Shown here: one piece after another, positions 22,796-31,136 of the stretch
Numbering within the stretch: position 1 is the first letter of the stretch
How the letters are laid out: each line of letters starts with the position of its first letter
NCBI GenBank assembly: GCA_016789125.1
Contig: JAEUNU010000039.1
Location: 1 to 33,710, forward strand
Length of the DNA stretch: 33,710 bases
Reading direction: 5' to 3'
DNA from: Zoogloea sp.
GTDB taxonomy: Bacteria > Pseudomonadota > Gammaproteobacteria > Burkholderiales > Rhodocyclaceae
Notes under the pieces: generated by a model
Told to the model about the DNA's origin: nothing
Databases searched by the model: none
The model's input: only the letters and a program-made list of their open reading frames with translations
Position numbers and translations under genes: made by a program

Positions 22796-23799
22796 GGGCG
22801 GGTTGCCATCACGGAGGCCGCTGCGCCGATCCGGCGGGCCAGCCCGCGGCCGCTCAGCCAGGCGCCTTCCACCTTGCCGCCGTTCAGCCAGTCGCCGCAC
22901 AGGCCGATTCGGGCGTCTTCGTCCCAGCAGCAGTTGCGGTCGAGGCTGGACTCGGTGTCGGCGAAGCGCCAGCGGTGGGCGCTCCAGGCGGCGGGTGCGG
23001 CTTCGGCGCCGAGCCGGGCGAAGGCGGCCAGCAGCGCGTCGGACACCGCCTCGGGCGTGTCCTCGAGGTGGGCCTCGCTCCACTGGGGCGTGGCGTGGAG
23101 CAGCCAGGTCTCCCCGGGTCCACGGCCAGGCTTGTGGCTGTCGCGCGCCACCCAGCGCAGGGGGCCGTGATTGACGAAGGCCGCGTCGAAGTGGAGGTCG
23201 AGGGGCGCGTCGTAGCGCAGCATCAGCGCCCAGGCGGCGCGCATCCGGGCCAGGGCGGCGAGGCCGGCCAGGGCGGGGCTGTGGGGCGCGAGCAAGGGCA
23301 CGGCCTGGGGGGCCGGCACCGCGAGGACGAGGGCGTCGAAGGCTTCATCGAGAGTGCCCTGCTCGGCGGTGCTCAGGCGCCAGCCGTCCGGGCTGCGCTC
23401 GACGCGCTGGACGGTGCTCTGCAGCCGCAGGTCGAGCGTGAGGGCCAGGGAGCGGGCCGGGGCTGTCATGCGGGGGGTGCCGACAAAGCGCTCCAGCGTC
23501 TCGTCCGGTGTGTGCAGGTCGGCCGCGCCGAAGACCTCCAGCCGCGGCTGCCAGACAGCCGCCACGCCAAGGGCCTGCCAGCGGGCCACCTCGGCTCGGA
23601 AATCCGGGTCGCGGGCGGTGAAATACTGGGCGCCGTGGTCGCACTGCCAGCCCTCGCCACGGCGGGTACTCATGCGGCCGGCTGCGCCGCGGCTCTTCTC
23701 GAAGAGGCGCACTTCGAGGCCCTGCTGCTGGAGGTGGCGGGCACAGGAGAGGCCGGCAAGGCCGGCACCGATGACTGCAACGCGCTCGATTTCATTCAT
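22792..23799 (-). CDS. Renalase-like NAD(P)/FAD-dependent oxidoreductase
   Basis: A 335-residue flavoenzyme. The FAD motif is VAVIGAGLAGLSCARHL, followed by the amine-oxidase-like FEKSRGAAGRMSTRR and CDHGAQYFTARD. The C-terminal FAD contact reads RIGLCGDWLNGGKVEGAWLSGRGLA. The set fits the renalase-like family often encoded next to photolyases. The substrate is unknown; oxidation of reduced-nicotinamide isomers is the activity described for renalases and is only a suggestion. The ATG at 23799 is chosen because the motif starts right after it; an upstream in-frame start would read through the divergent operator region. It heads the leftward photorepair group. Confidence 0.83.
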   Translation of the reverse strand: MNEIERVAVIGAGLAGLSCARHLQQQGLEVRLFEKSRGAAGRMSTRRGEGWQCDHGAQYFTARDPDFRAEVARWQALGVAAVWQPRLEVFGAADLHTPDETLERFVGTPRMTAPARSLALTLDLRLQSTVQRVERSPDGWRLSTAEQGTLDEAFDALVLAVPAPQAVPLLAPHSPALAGLAALARMRAAWALMLRYDAPLDLHFDAAFVNHGPLRWVARDSHKPGRGPGETWLLHATPQWSEAHLEDTPEAVSDALLAAFARLGAEAAPAAWSAHRWRFADTESSLDRNCCWDEDARIGLCGDWLNGGKVEGAWLSGRGLARRIGAAASVMATRP

Positions 23800-23800
23800 G

Positions 23801-23813
23801 GTGGCCTGGACAA
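23801..23813. promoter_or_regulatory. Operator 4: degraded dyad before the renalase-like gene
   Basis: On the minus strand this reads TTGTCCAGGCCAC, 11 of 13 identical to operator 2, directly against the ATG at 23799. The same position relative to the start codon as operators 1 and 2 supports it, though one half-site is weak. The AGG may double as ribosome-binding sequence. Confidence 0.5.
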
Positions 23814-23818
23814 TTTGA

Positions 23819-23848
23819 TTGATTGACCTAATCTTAGGAGCGTAAGAT
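23819..23848. promoter_or_regulatory. Overlapping divergent promoters sharing a dyad
   Basis: Rightward: TTGATT (23819-23824), 18-base spacer, TAAGAT (23843-23848). Leftward, read on the minus strand: TTGGAC at the right-hand operator (23857-23862 complement), 18 bases, then TAAGAT (complement of ATCTTA, 23831-23836). The two -10 hexamers are the arms of one inverted repeat, ATCTTA-6-TAAGAT, so RNA polymerase could occupy only one direction at a time. Confidence 0.55.
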
Positions 23849-23852
23849 TGTT

Positions 23853-23865
23853 TTGTCCAAGACAA
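23853..23865. promoter_or_regulatory. Operator 5: near-perfect dyad before the rightward SDR
   Basis: TTGTCCAAGACAA differs from operator 2 at one base. It starts four bases after the rightward -10 hexamer and includes the leftward -35, so one bound protein could shut both promoters. Confidence 0.65.
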
Positions 23866-23885
23866 ATATCAACTCAGGAGAAAAG

Positions 23886-24626
23886 ATGAACAGCGTTGCC
23901 CTGATTACCGGCGCCGCGGGTGGTGTTGGCCAGGCGCTGGCCCGTCGACTCGCCGCCGACGGCTGGCAGCTCGTGGTGGTGAGCCGCGACGCCGCGCGCC
24001 TGGAGGCCGCCTTCGGCAACGCGCACCTGCAGGTGGTGGCCGACTGCTCGACACCGGCCGGCGTCGCGCAGATCTTTGCCGAGGCCGCCGCCGCAGGGCT
24101 CACCCCCAGCGCCTTCGCCCACTGCGTCGGCAACATCCGGCTGGGTGCGCTGCATCGCACGAAGGAGCAGGATTTCCGCGACTGCCTTGAGGCCAACCTC
24201 ATCAGCGCCTTCCACACCCTGGCCGGCTTCGTCGGTGCCCTCGCCAAGGCTGGCCAGCCCGGCGCGGCGGTGCTGGTGTCGTCGGCCGCGGCGCGGATCG
24301 GCACGCCCAATCACGAGGCGGTCGCCGCCGCCAAGGCTGGTGTCGAGGGGCTCGTCCGCGGTGCGGCGGCCACCTATGCCGGCGCCGGCATCCGCATCAA
24401 CGCGGTGGCGCCGGGCATCATGGAGACGCCGGCCTCGGCGCGCATCATCGCCAACGACTCGGCCCGCGAGGCGGCCGCGCGTCAGTACCCCCTGCCCGGC
24501 ATCGGCGACCCGGCCGAGCTCGCCGGGCTGATGGCCTGGCTGCTGTCGCCCCAGGCGGACCGGGTGACCGGCCAGGTGTGGTCGATGGACGGGGGCTTTG
24601 CAAGCATCCGCCCGCTCGTCAAATGA
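23886..24626 (+). CDS. SDR family protein lacking the catalytic tyrosine
   Basis: A 246-residue SDR-fold protein. The cofactor loop is ITGAAGGVGQALA (residues 7-19), and the NAG-equivalent reads HCVGN. The Ser pair is in LVSSAAARIGTPNH, the Lys150 in AVAAAKAGVEGL, and the C-terminus is GQVWSMDGGFASIRP. The usual Tyr-x3-Lys is Val146-x3-Lys150, so the catalytic acid/base Tyr is missing. It may bind a nucleotide without classical dehydrogenase activity, or use another residue. I recall related photolyase-associated SDRs with a hydrophobic residue there, so this may be a subfamily trait. The ATG at 23886 has a strong RBS (CAGGAG) and follows operator 5 by 20 bases. Confidence 0.85.
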   Translation: MNSVALITGAAGGVGQALARRLAADGWQLVVVSRDAARLEAAFGNAHLQVVADCSTPAGVAQIFAEAAAAGLTPSAFAHCVGNIRLGALHRTKEQDFRDCLEANLISAFHTLAGFVGALAKAGQPGAAVLVSSAAARIGTPNHEAVAAAKAGVEGLVRGAAATYAGAGIRINAVAPGIMETPASARIIANDSAREAAARQYPLPGIGDPAELAGLMAWLLSPQADRVTGQVWSMDGGFASIRPLVK

Positions 24627-24636
24627 GGTGAACCCA

Positions 24637-25095
24637 ATGAACACCCCGCTCAACCCCGCCCTCCCCCGCTCCGCCGCCTGGCTTGGTTTCGGCGGCCTCC
24701 TGCCCTTCGTCGGGCTGGCCCTGACGGCCTTCATCGACCGGCACCACGGCATCGTGTGGGCCGACGCGCTGGTGGCCTACGGGGCGGTGATCCTGAGCTT
24801 CGTCGGCGCCCTGCACTGGGGCTTTGCGATAGCGCTGCCGGCGATGCCCCAGGCGCTGCGCCGCAACTGCTTCGCGTGGAGCGTGGTGCCGGCGCTGCTC
24901 GCCTGGCCGGCGGTGATGCTGGAGCCGGCCTTCGGTGCGCCGCTGCTGGTGGCCGGCTTCGTCGCCCACATCTGGCAGGACCACCGGCTCGCCGGGCGGG
25001 TCGTACTGCCCGACTGGTACCTGCCGCTGCGCCGGCAGCTGAGCATCGTGGCCTGCGTGTGCCTTGCGCTGGGCACGTTCGCAGTAAGCCACTGA
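24637..25095 (+). CDS. DUF3429 membrane protein
   Basis: A 152-residue inner-membrane protein with about five helices and the DUF3429 landmarks LGFGGLLPFVGLAL, WADALVAYGAVILSFVGALHWGFA, and the C-terminal WYLPLRRQLSIVACVCLALG. The function is unknown. DUF3429 genes are often near photolyase and SDR genes in proteobacteria. The ATG at 24637 is preceded by GAGGTG at good spacing, 10 bases after the SDR stop, so it belongs to the same operon. Confidence 0.85.
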   Translation: MNTPLNPALPRSAAWLGFGGLLPFVGLALTAFIDRHHGIVWADALVAYGAVILSFVGALHWGFAIALPAMPQALRRNCFAWSVVPALLAWPAVMLEPAFGAPLLVAGFVAHIWQDHRLAGRVVLPDWYLPLRRQLSIVACVCLALGTFAVSH

Positions 25096-25128
25096 CACCA
25101 ATCGGGCCGAGGCCCGGGGGAGACCACC

Positions 25129-25464
25129 ATGAGCCGCTTCTTCAAAACCCTCCCGGGCAGCCCCAGGACGCCCCCCGGCCGCGAAAGGCAGATCCTGCGC
25201 CGGCTGCCACGCATCTGCGCCGTCGGCACCGCGTTGCTGGCCTTGCCCTCCATCGCGGTGCGCGGGGCGGCGATGTTCAATCCGCTCCTCGAGGCTGGCA
25301 GCCTCATCACCAGCGTCGACATCTACAGCATCAGCCTGGTGGTGCTGCACTGGACGGTGGTGTTCACGGTGGGCCTGTCGGCCTTCATCGTGATGGTCAT
25401 GAAGGGCCCGGCCTACGTGGCTGACGCCTACCCCCTGAGCGACGCCGACAAGCCGGCCGGCTGA
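25129..25464 (+). CDS. Small two-helix membrane protein, unknown
   Basis: A 111-residue protein I do not recognise. After a basic N-terminus (about 28 residues, many Arg and Pro) come a hydrophobic segment (ICAVGTALLALPSIAVRGAAMF), a short loop, and a strong membrane helix (ISLVVLHWTVVFTVGLSAFIVMVM). The C-terminal tail is acidic (YPLSDADKPAG). The RBS GGGGGAGA precedes the ATG, and it lies 33 bases after DUF3429, so it is probably the last gene of this light-controlled operon. Confidence 0.7.
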   Translation: MSRFFKTLPGSPRTPPGRERQILRRLPRICAVGTALLALPSIAVRGAAMFNPLLEAGSLITSVDIYSISLVVLHWTVVFTVGLSAFIVMVMKGPAYVADAYPLSDADKPAG

Positions 25465-25474
25465 ACGCTGCGGC

Positions 25475-25496
25475 GCCCGCCCTGTGCGCGGCGGGC
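25475..25496 (+). terminator. GC hairpin after the rightward SDR/DUF3429 operon
   Basis: GCCCGCC, an 8-base loop and GGCGGGC form a perfect 7-bp stem shortly after the stop at 25464. No T-run follows, so it is only a candidate. Confidence 0.35.
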
Positions 25497-25570
25497 CGAA
25501 GCGCTGGTGTGCCGCAGCCGTCTCCGATAGCCCGGAGGCGGCCCCTCCTGCCTCCCATTTTCCCGTCAAA

Positions 25571-25789
25571 TCAAGGCCCTGGGCGCGTTCGTGCGACTTT
25601 TTTCTTGATTTTTAAGGCGTCGAATACATACTAAATGTAGTAGAGAAATTATTTTTCTCACACTATTGATTTTTTTAAGTATATGTTTTTAAAGGGGTAA
25701 ATATTTTTGCCGAATAAGCGGCTTCGCGGTAAGCTACGCACCGCAAAACTTTTCTACCAATAAGACACCTGAACGGTACGAGAGCCTCC
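25571..25789 (+). promoter_or_regulatory. AT-rich promoter region of the ribonucleotide reductase gene
   Basis: A markedly AT-rich leader in a GC-rich window. It contains two adjacent dyads, TACTA-4-TAGTA (25629-25642) and GAGAAA-5-TTTCTC (25643-25659), then ACACTATTGAT, which resembles half of an NrdR box. The best sigma-70 pair is TTGCCG (25707) with a 17-base spacer and TAAGCT (25730). I looked for a cobalamin riboswitch because the gene product uses B12 and saw no clear B12-box. Confidence 0.5.
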
Positions 25790-28672
25790 ATGACCGCCAC
25801 CACAAAGAACGCAAAATCCCAGATCGCCACCGCCGCCAACCTCCTCCCGCAGGAGATCTGTGACGAAGTCCTGCTCGAGAAATACGCCAAGGGCAACGAG
25901 CAGAACATCTCCGACGTGCGCCTGCGGGTGGCCCGCGCCCTCGCCGCCATCGAGTCGGAAGAGAAGCGCCTGTTCTGGGAAACCAAGTTCCTCGAGGCCC
26001 AGGAGCGCGGCTTCGTGCCGGCCGGTCGCATCAACTCCGCCGCCGGCACCAACCTGGCGGCCACCCTCATCAACTGCTTCGTGCAGCCGGTGGGTGATTC
26101 GATCACCGAATCCGTCGACGGCCGCTGCGGCATCTACACTGCGCTGGCCCAGTCCGCCGAAACCATGCGCCGCGGTGGCGGCGTGGGCTACGACTTCTCG
26201 TCGATCCGCCCGAAGGGCGCGATGGTGCGCGGCACCCAGTCCAACGCCTCCGGCCCGGTGTCCTACATGCGCGTCTTCGACCGCTCCTGCGAGACCGTCG
26301 AATCGGCCGGCTCCCGCCGCGGTGCCCAGATGGGCGTGCTGCGCTGCGACCACCCGGACATCGAGGAATTCATCCACGCCAAGGACCACGGCGACCTCTC
26401 CAACTTCAACGTCTCCATCGCCGTGACCGACGCCTTCATGCAGGCCGTCGAGGCCGATGGCGATGTCGAGCTCGCCCACAAGGCCGAGCCCTCCAACGAC
26501 ATCAAGGCGGCCGGTGGCTACCAGCGCGACGACGGCCTGTGGGTGTACCGCAAGGTGCGCGCCCGCGACCTGTGGGACCAGGTCATGCGCTCCACCTACG
26601 ACCACGCCGAGCCGGGCATCCTGTTCCTCGACCGGATGAACCGCGACAACAACCTCTACTACTGCGAGACCATCGAGGCCACCAACCCCTGCGCCGAGCA
26701 GCCCCTGCCCTCCTACGGCTGCTGCTGCCTGGGCTCGATCAATCTCACGCTGTACGTCAAGGACGCCTTCACCGACAAGGCCACCTTTGATTTCGCCGGC
26801 TTCGGCAAGACCATCGAAACCTCCATCCGCATGCTCGACAACGTGCTCGAAGCCACCCACTGGCCCCTCGAGCAGCAGCACGCCGAAGCCCAGTCGAAGC
26901 GCCGCGTCGGCCTCGGCTTCACCGGCCTCGGCAACGCCCTGGCCATGCTGCGCCTGCGCTACGACAGCGACGCCGCCCTCGACATGGCCCGCAAGATCAG
27001 CGAATACATGCGCGACCAGGCCTACCTGGCCTCCGTCGAGCTTGCCAAGGAGCGCGGCGCCTTCCCGCTCTTCAACGCCGACATGTACCTGTCGGGCGGC
27101 AACTTCGCCTCGCGCCTGCCCAACGAAGTGAAGGACAAGATCCGCAAGCACGGCCTGCGCAACTCCCACCTGCTGTCCATCGCCCCCACCGGCACGATCA
27201 GCCTGGCCTTTGCCGACAACGCCTCCAACGGCATCGAGCCGCCCTTCTCCTACACCTACACCCGCAAGAAGCGGATGGCCGACGGCACCTTTAAAGAGCA
27301 CGCCGTCGAGGACTACGCCTGGCGCCTCTACCGCCACCTGGGCGGTGACGTCAACAAACTGCCCGACTACTTCGTGACCGCCCTGGAGATCTCCGCCAAG
27401 GCCCACAAGGACATGGTCGCGGCCGTCGCCCCCTACGTCGACACCTCCATCTCCAAGACGGTGAACGTCCCCGAGGACTACCCCTACGCCGACTTCGAGA
27501 ACCTCTACCTCGACGCCTGGAAGGCCGGCCTCAAGGGCCTCGCCACCTACCGTCCCAACAGCATCCTGGGTTCCGTGCTGTCGGTCACCCCGAGCACCGA
27601 GCAGAAGCAGCCTCAGGACGTCGAGATCTCCGACGACACCAACCGCCGCCTGTCCATCAAGACCCTGCCCGCCCCGGTGCTGTCGTCCCTGCGCTGGCCC
27701 GGCCGCCCCGACCTGCCGGACGGCAACGCCGCCTGGACCTACATGCTCAACACCCCGCAGGGCAACTTCGCCCTCTTCGTCGGCCACATGGACCAGGCCG
27801 AGGACAGCGCCGCCAAGGGCGCCTTCCCCTTCGAAGTGTGGGTGAACGGTGCCGACCAGCCCCGTGGCCTGGGCGCCGTCGCCAAGACCCTGTCGATGGA
27901 CATGCGTGCCAACGACCGCGGCTGGCTCAAGCTCAAGCTGGAGACCCTCGCCAAGACCGTCGGCGAGAAGCCCTTCGAACTCCGCTTCCCGCCCCACGGC
28001 GAGCAGAAGCTGATGCCGGGCGTCGTCTCCGCCTTCGCCCAGGTCGTGCGCTACCGCTGCGAGAAGCTCAATGCCCTCGACGGCGACCTGCCGACCCCGG
28101 TGCTCGACAGCGTGTTCAGCCTGGCCGAACCCAAGACCGGCACCGACGGCACCCTGTCCTGGACGGTGGACATCCAGAACCCCGCCACCGGCGAAGACTT
28201 CGTGCTCGGCCTCAAGGAGATCACCCTGCCGGACGGCGTCACCCGCCCCTACTCCATGTGGCTGTCGGGCAACTACCCGCGCGCCCTCGACGGCCTGTCG
28301 CGCATCCTGTCCCTCGACATGCGCGTCATGGACCCGGCCTGGATCGGCATGAAGCTGCGCAAGCTCATCGACTACCCCGAGCCCCTGGGTGACTTCATGG
28401 CCTTCGTGCCCGGCACCCGCCGCCAGCAGAACTGGCCCTCCACCGTCGCCTACGTGGCCGCGCTGATCATCCACCGCTACGCCATGCTCGGCGTGCTCGA
28501 CGAAGCCGGCTACCCCACCCGCGAGATGGGCATCCTCGAAGCCCCCCGCGACACCAACGAGCCCAAGGTGATGCAGGGCGCCCTGTGCAACGAGTGCGGC
28601 AACCACTCGGTGATCCGCAAGGACGGCTGCGACTTCTGCACCGCGTGTGGTGCGGTGGGTACCTGCGGCTGA
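25790..28672 (+). CDS. nrdJ: Adenosylcobalamin-dependent (class II) ribonucleotide reductase
   Basis: A 960-residue class II reductase that makes deoxyribonucleotides with AdoCbl instead of a metal/tyrosyl radical, with or without oxygen. Visible landmarks: INCFVQP near residue 95 (redox Cys), [36 protein letters not shown] with the radical-site Asn-x-Cys-x-Glu near 300-304, and [22 protein letters not shown] near 466. The later part contains two TSCPD-like segments ([19 protein letters not shown] and [20 protein letters not shown]). The C-terminus has clustered Cys ([29 protein letters not shown]), a zinc-ribbon-like tail that also supplies the thiols for re-reduction. The gene is monocistronic, with a strong terminator. 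Codon use is extremely C/G-biased at third positions, suggesting high expression. Confidence 0.93.
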   Translation: MTATTKNAKSQIATAANLLPQEICDEVLLEKYAKGNEQNISDVRLRVARALAAIESEEKRLFWETKFLEAQERGFVPAGRINSAAGTNLAATLINCFVQPVGDSITESVDGRCGIYTALAQSAETMRRGGGVGYDFSSIRPKGAMVRGTQSNASGPVSYMRVFDRSCETVESAGSRRGAQMGVLRCDHPDIEEFIHAKDHGDLSNFNVSIAVTDAFMQAVEADGDVELAHKAEPSNDIKAAGGYQRDDGLWVYRKVRARDLWDQVMRSTYDHAEPGILFLDRMNRDNNLYYCETIEATNPCAEQPLPSYGCCCLGSINLTLYVKDAFTDKATFDFAGFGKTIETSIRMLDNVLEATHWPLEQQHAEAQSKRRVGLGFTGLGNALAMLRLRYDSDAALDMARKISEYMRDQAYLASVELAKERGAFPLFNADMYLSGGNFASRLPNEVKDKIRKHGLRNSHLLSIAPTGTISLAFADNASNGIEPPFSYTYTRKKRMADGTFKEHAVEDYAWRLYRHLGGDVNKLPDYFVTALEISAKAHKDMVAAVAPYVDTSISKTVNVPEDYPYADFENLYLDAWKAGLKGLATYRPNSILGSVLSVTPSTEQKQPQDVEISDDTNRRLSIKTLPAPVLSSLRWPGRPDLPDGNAAWTYMLNTPQGNFALFVGHMDQAEDSAAKGAFPFEVWVNGADQPRGLGAVAKTLSMDMRANDRGWLKLKLETLAKTVGEKPFELRFPPHGEQKLMPGVVSAFAQVVRYRCEKLNALDGDLPTPVLDSVFSLAEPKTGTDGTLSWTVDIQNPATGEDFVLGLKEITLPDGVTRPYSMWLSGNYPRALDGLSRILSLDMRVMDPAWIGMKLRKLIDYPEPLGDFMAFVPGTRRQQNWPSTVAYVAALIIHRYAMLGVLDEAGYPTREMGILEAPRDTNEPKVMQGALCNECGNHSVIRKDGCDFCTACGAVGTCG

Positions 28673-28702
28673 GCGTCTGGCGGCTGGAGTCATCCATACA
28701 TG

Positions 28703-28732
28703 AAAACGCCCACCTTTCGAGGTGGGCGTTTT
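28703..28732. terminator. Strong bidirectional terminator
   Basis: A 13-bp perfect stem (AAAACGCCCACCT with AGGTGGGCGTTTT) around a TTCG loop, with A-run and T-run on the two sides. It lies 30 bases after the reductase stop and before the stop of the convergent lipoprotein gene, so it can end both. Confidence 0.92.
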
Positions 28733-28776
28733 GCTTGGCGGGTAGACCGGCTGGACCGAAGAGGCGGGCGGCCGGC

Positions 28777-29715
28777 TCAGCGACCGATATATACACCGTT
28801 GTTGAACCTGCAGTTGGCGCTTGGGCCGAAGAGGCGGGCAAGCTCGATCTGCTGCATTCCGAACATGGTTTGCACGCCGACCATCGGAAGGTTCATCTGA
28901 TAGATCTGCCCGCAGTTTGTCCGAGTGCCGACTTTGGCGCCCTTCCGCATCAGCTCGGCCTCCCGGAGGATGGCTGCCTCCTGCTCCTGCGCAGCACGCT
29001 CCCGCTCGGCGGCGAAGGCCTTTCTCTTGCGGTTGACCTCCCGGAGGCGCTGCTCGATGTCGTCTCGCTGCTCCTCGGTCAGCACCACGACTTCGGAGAG
29101 GCCGTCCAGGATCGGCACGGCGCTGGAATCGTTGTTGGTACGCACATCGGCGTAAATGCCGGAAAAGCGGTCCGGATTCCTGACGGAGATCTCCTGCGCC
29201 AGATCACGCTCGGACACCGACGTCAGCAGCTTGCCGAGGTCGTTGTAAGAGCCGGTTTCGGATACCAGCCTCCTGGCACTGCAGTTCTTGTTTTTGTCGC
29301 AGAGTACCCAGGCGGGGCCGAAATGGCCGTCTTTCCGCTCCTCGGGAATCCAGCCGTAGCCCGCCGATGCGGTCCGCTTCTCTCCGTTCTTGAATACGAC
29401 CGAGATTTCGAACTGGCTGCCCCCGCGGGAGGCCAGCCGCCTGGACGTCATGCTCTGCAAGTCCCTGACATTAAAGATGTTGTCGTCGATCAGCAAGCCC
29501 AGCACCCGGTCCTTGTCCTTTGACCAGATCCAGGACACGTTATTTCTCTCGTTGAGTCTGTAGCTTTTCAGGCCAACCCGATTGTCGTCGTAGACGTTCA
29601 GTGTCGACTGTCGCTTGGCGGTCAGCTCTTGCTGGTTGAGTTTGGGAGGAGTGCTGCTGCAGGCCCCCAGCAGCAGCAATGCGGAAACGCCGGCGGCGCT
29701 CGCGATCATTCTCAT
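28777..29715 (-). CDS. Lipoprotein of unknown function
   Basis: A 312-residue protein with a lipoprotein signal (MRMIASAAGVSALLLLGACSS, lipobox LGAC, lipidated Cys19). The mature part has an N-terminal domain (to about residue 200) with few familiar motifs and two paired Cys (VLCDKNKNCSARR). A charged, probably coiled-coil segment follows (TEEQRDDIEQRLREVNRKRKAFAAERERAAQEQEAAILREAELM), then a C-terminal domain with Cys pairs (RTNCGQIYQMNLPMVGVQTMFG; ANCRFNNGVYIGR). I do not recognise the family. The ATG at 29715 is chosen because it starts the signal peptide. A promoter candidate and a 24-base palindrome lie upstream; the gene ends at the shared terminator. Confidence 0.8.
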   Translation of the reverse strand: MRMIASAAGVSALLLLGACSSTPPKLNQQELTAKRQSTLNVYDDNRVGLKSYRLNERNNVSWIWSKDKDRVLGLLIDDNIFNVRDLQSMTSRRLASRGGSQFEISVVFKNGEKRTASAGYGWIPEERKDGHFGPAWVLCDKNKNCSARRLVSETGSYNDLGKLLTSVSERDLAQEISVRNPDRFSGIYADVRTNNDSSAVPILDGLSEVVVLTEEQRDDIEQRLREVNRKRKAFAAERERAAQEQEAAILREAELMRKGAKVGTRTNCGQIYQMNLPMVGVQTMFGMQQIELARLFGPSANCRFNNGVYIGR

Positions 29716-29750
29716 GGTGTATTTCTTCTTGACGGGGTGAGGTGGTCGGC

Positions 29751-29774
29751 AATCCCCGCCCGCGGGCGGGGATT
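29751..29774. repeat. Perfect 24-bp palindrome in the lipoprotein leader
   Basis: The arm AATCCCCGCCCG is followed directly by its reverse complement with no loop. It lies between the predicted promoter (29788-29816) and the lipoprotein start, so it would be in the 5' leader as an operator or attenuating hairpin. Confidence 0.7.
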
Positions 29775-29787
29775 TACGGGGTAAAAG

Positions 29788-29816
29788 ATTACAATAATTG
29801 ACAAATTCGTGTCCAA
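29788..29816 (-). promoter_or_regulatory. Candidate promoter of the lipoprotein gene
   Basis: On the minus strand TTGGAC (29816-29811), a 17-base spacer and TGTAAT (29793-29788). Spacing is ideal and both hexamers are fair. The surrounding bases are AT-rich compared with the flanks. Confidence 0.5.
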
Positions 29817-29936
29817 TCGAATGCTGCAGCGCAGCCGGCTCGGGAATCTCGTTGGTCACGATGTGGATGTTGGCTCCGTCGTAGCCCGGCGACTCGCAAG
29901 TGTCCGGATTGGCTTGTCGAGGCGAACGGGAGGGCG

Positions 29937-31136
29937 CTACGCAAAATACCCCGCATCAAAGGCCTCCGAGTACGCCTGCCAGTCGGCCAGCACCGTTGCG
30001 GCGGCGGCGTCAGCCTGCTCGATGAGCGGCGCCTGCCAGTCGCTGCGCTGGCCGAGATCCACGAAGGCGTCGGCGATCGCCGAGCCCTGGCGACCGGCGC
30101 TGCGCAGGTGGGCCCAGGCAAGCAGCTGGCCCATGGTGGCCAGCACCTCTTCGAGGCGGCGCAGCTTGCCGTTCCACGCGTCGAGCGCCACCCGGTCTTC
30201 ACTGGGCTGCAGGTCGCGCAGGATGAAGGGCTTGCCCCCGAGCTCCACCGCCTGCAGGAAGGCCATCGGGATGGCCTGCAGGCGCTTCTGCAGGGTGACG
30301 ACGCGGGTCGCCTCGTCTGGCCAGGGCGGCTGCGGCACCTCGACCCAAGGGGCGAGGGACGAGGGCAGCGCCTCCTTGAGGTCGAGCAGGTAGTTGGCGT
30401 CGGGCGAGCCCTTGCCTTCGACCAGGATTATGTAGCGCTCGACGCCGAGGCTGCCGGTGCCGGCGATGCGCCGGGCAATGTCGAGGGGTTTGTAGAAGCC
30501 GGGCGTGGGCTGGGTTTTGGCGAAGCGGGCGACCAAGGCCTCGATGTCGGCGCGCCGGGCGTCGCCCACGGGCAGGGCCTTCCTGCCGTCGCAGCGGATG
30601 CGGCGCTGCTTGCCCTTGAGCTCGGTGCGGGTGTCGAGGAAGGCCGGGCGTGTGCGCTGGCTGAGCCCGGCGAGCAGGTCCTTGACCAGCCCGACCGTCG
30701 TCTCCCGCTCGACCCAGCGCGCCTTGCCTTCGGCGAGGGCCGCAGCGTAGGCGTCGATGAAGACGTGGACCAGTTGCCCGGCCTCCGGCGGGCTGACCAC
30801 GAGGCTGCGGGCGCCCAGCTGCACGCTGGCCACGAAGCGCACGAGGTCTAGCGTGCAAGGCGCGAGGATGGCCTCGTCGAAATCGTTGATGTCGAAGTAG
30901 GCGAGGCGGTTGTCGCCCTTGAAGCTGCCGAAGTTCTCCAGGTGCAGGTCGCCGCACAGCCAGGCCAGCGGGGCCCCGGTGAAGAGCGGCTCGCGGGGCA
31001 GCCGGGCGTAGAACAGGTGGCAGCTGCCGCGCAGGAAGACGAAGGGGTCGGCGCGCATCTTCTTGAGCTTGAGGGTCCGCCGCTCCGGGTCGCGGCCGGC
31101 GTTGAAGAGCTTGATCTGGCGGGCGGCGTCGTTCAT
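29937..31136 (-). CDS. DUF2252 protein (phosphotransferase-like fold)
   Basis: A 399-residue DUF2252 protein. The core LCGDLHLENFGSF resembles the catalytic loop of aminoglycoside-phosphotransferase-type kinases, and FDINDFDEAILAPCTLDLVRF supplies the following metal-binding Asp pair. The start region RADPFVFLRGSCHLFY and the late GKPFILRDLQPSEDRV are also typical. The substrate and role are unknown. I chose the ATG at 31136 because it has a good ribosome-binding sequence (GAGGAGATCCTTGCC); longer in-frame starts are Pro-rich and unlikely. It stands alone between the lipoprotein gene (same strand, 221 bases away) and the divergent cpdB. Confidence 0.85.
   Translation of the reverse strand: MNDAARQIKLFNAGRDPERRTLKLKKMRADPFVFLRGSCHLFYARLPREPLFTGAPLAWLCGDLHLENFGSFKGDNRLAYFDINDFDEAILAPCTLDLVRFVASVQLGARSLVVSPPEAGQLVHVFIDAYAAALAEGKARWVERETTVGLVKDLLAGLSQRTRPAFLDTRTELKGKQRRIRCDGRKALPVGDARRADIEALVARFAKTQPTPGFYKPLDIARRIAGTGSLGVERYIILVEGKGSPDANYLLDLKEALPSSLAPWVEVPQPPWPDEATRVVTLQKRLQAIPMAFLQAVELGGKPFILRDLQPSEDRVALDAWNGKLRRLEEVLATMGQLLAWAHLRSAGRQGSAIADAFVDLGQRSDWQAPLIEQADAAAATVLADWQAYSEAFDAGYFA

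Noticed and set aside
25465..25789. Cobalamin riboswitch upstream of the B12-dependent reductase
   Set aside because: Expected from the cofactor, but no recognisable B12-box or matching stems were visible in the AT-rich leader.
25754..28693. Very long minus-strand frame opposite the ribonucleotide reductase
   Set aside because: A mirror of strong third-position G/C bias in the real gene. The implied Gly/Val/His-rich protein has no motif, while the plus strand has full class II signatures.
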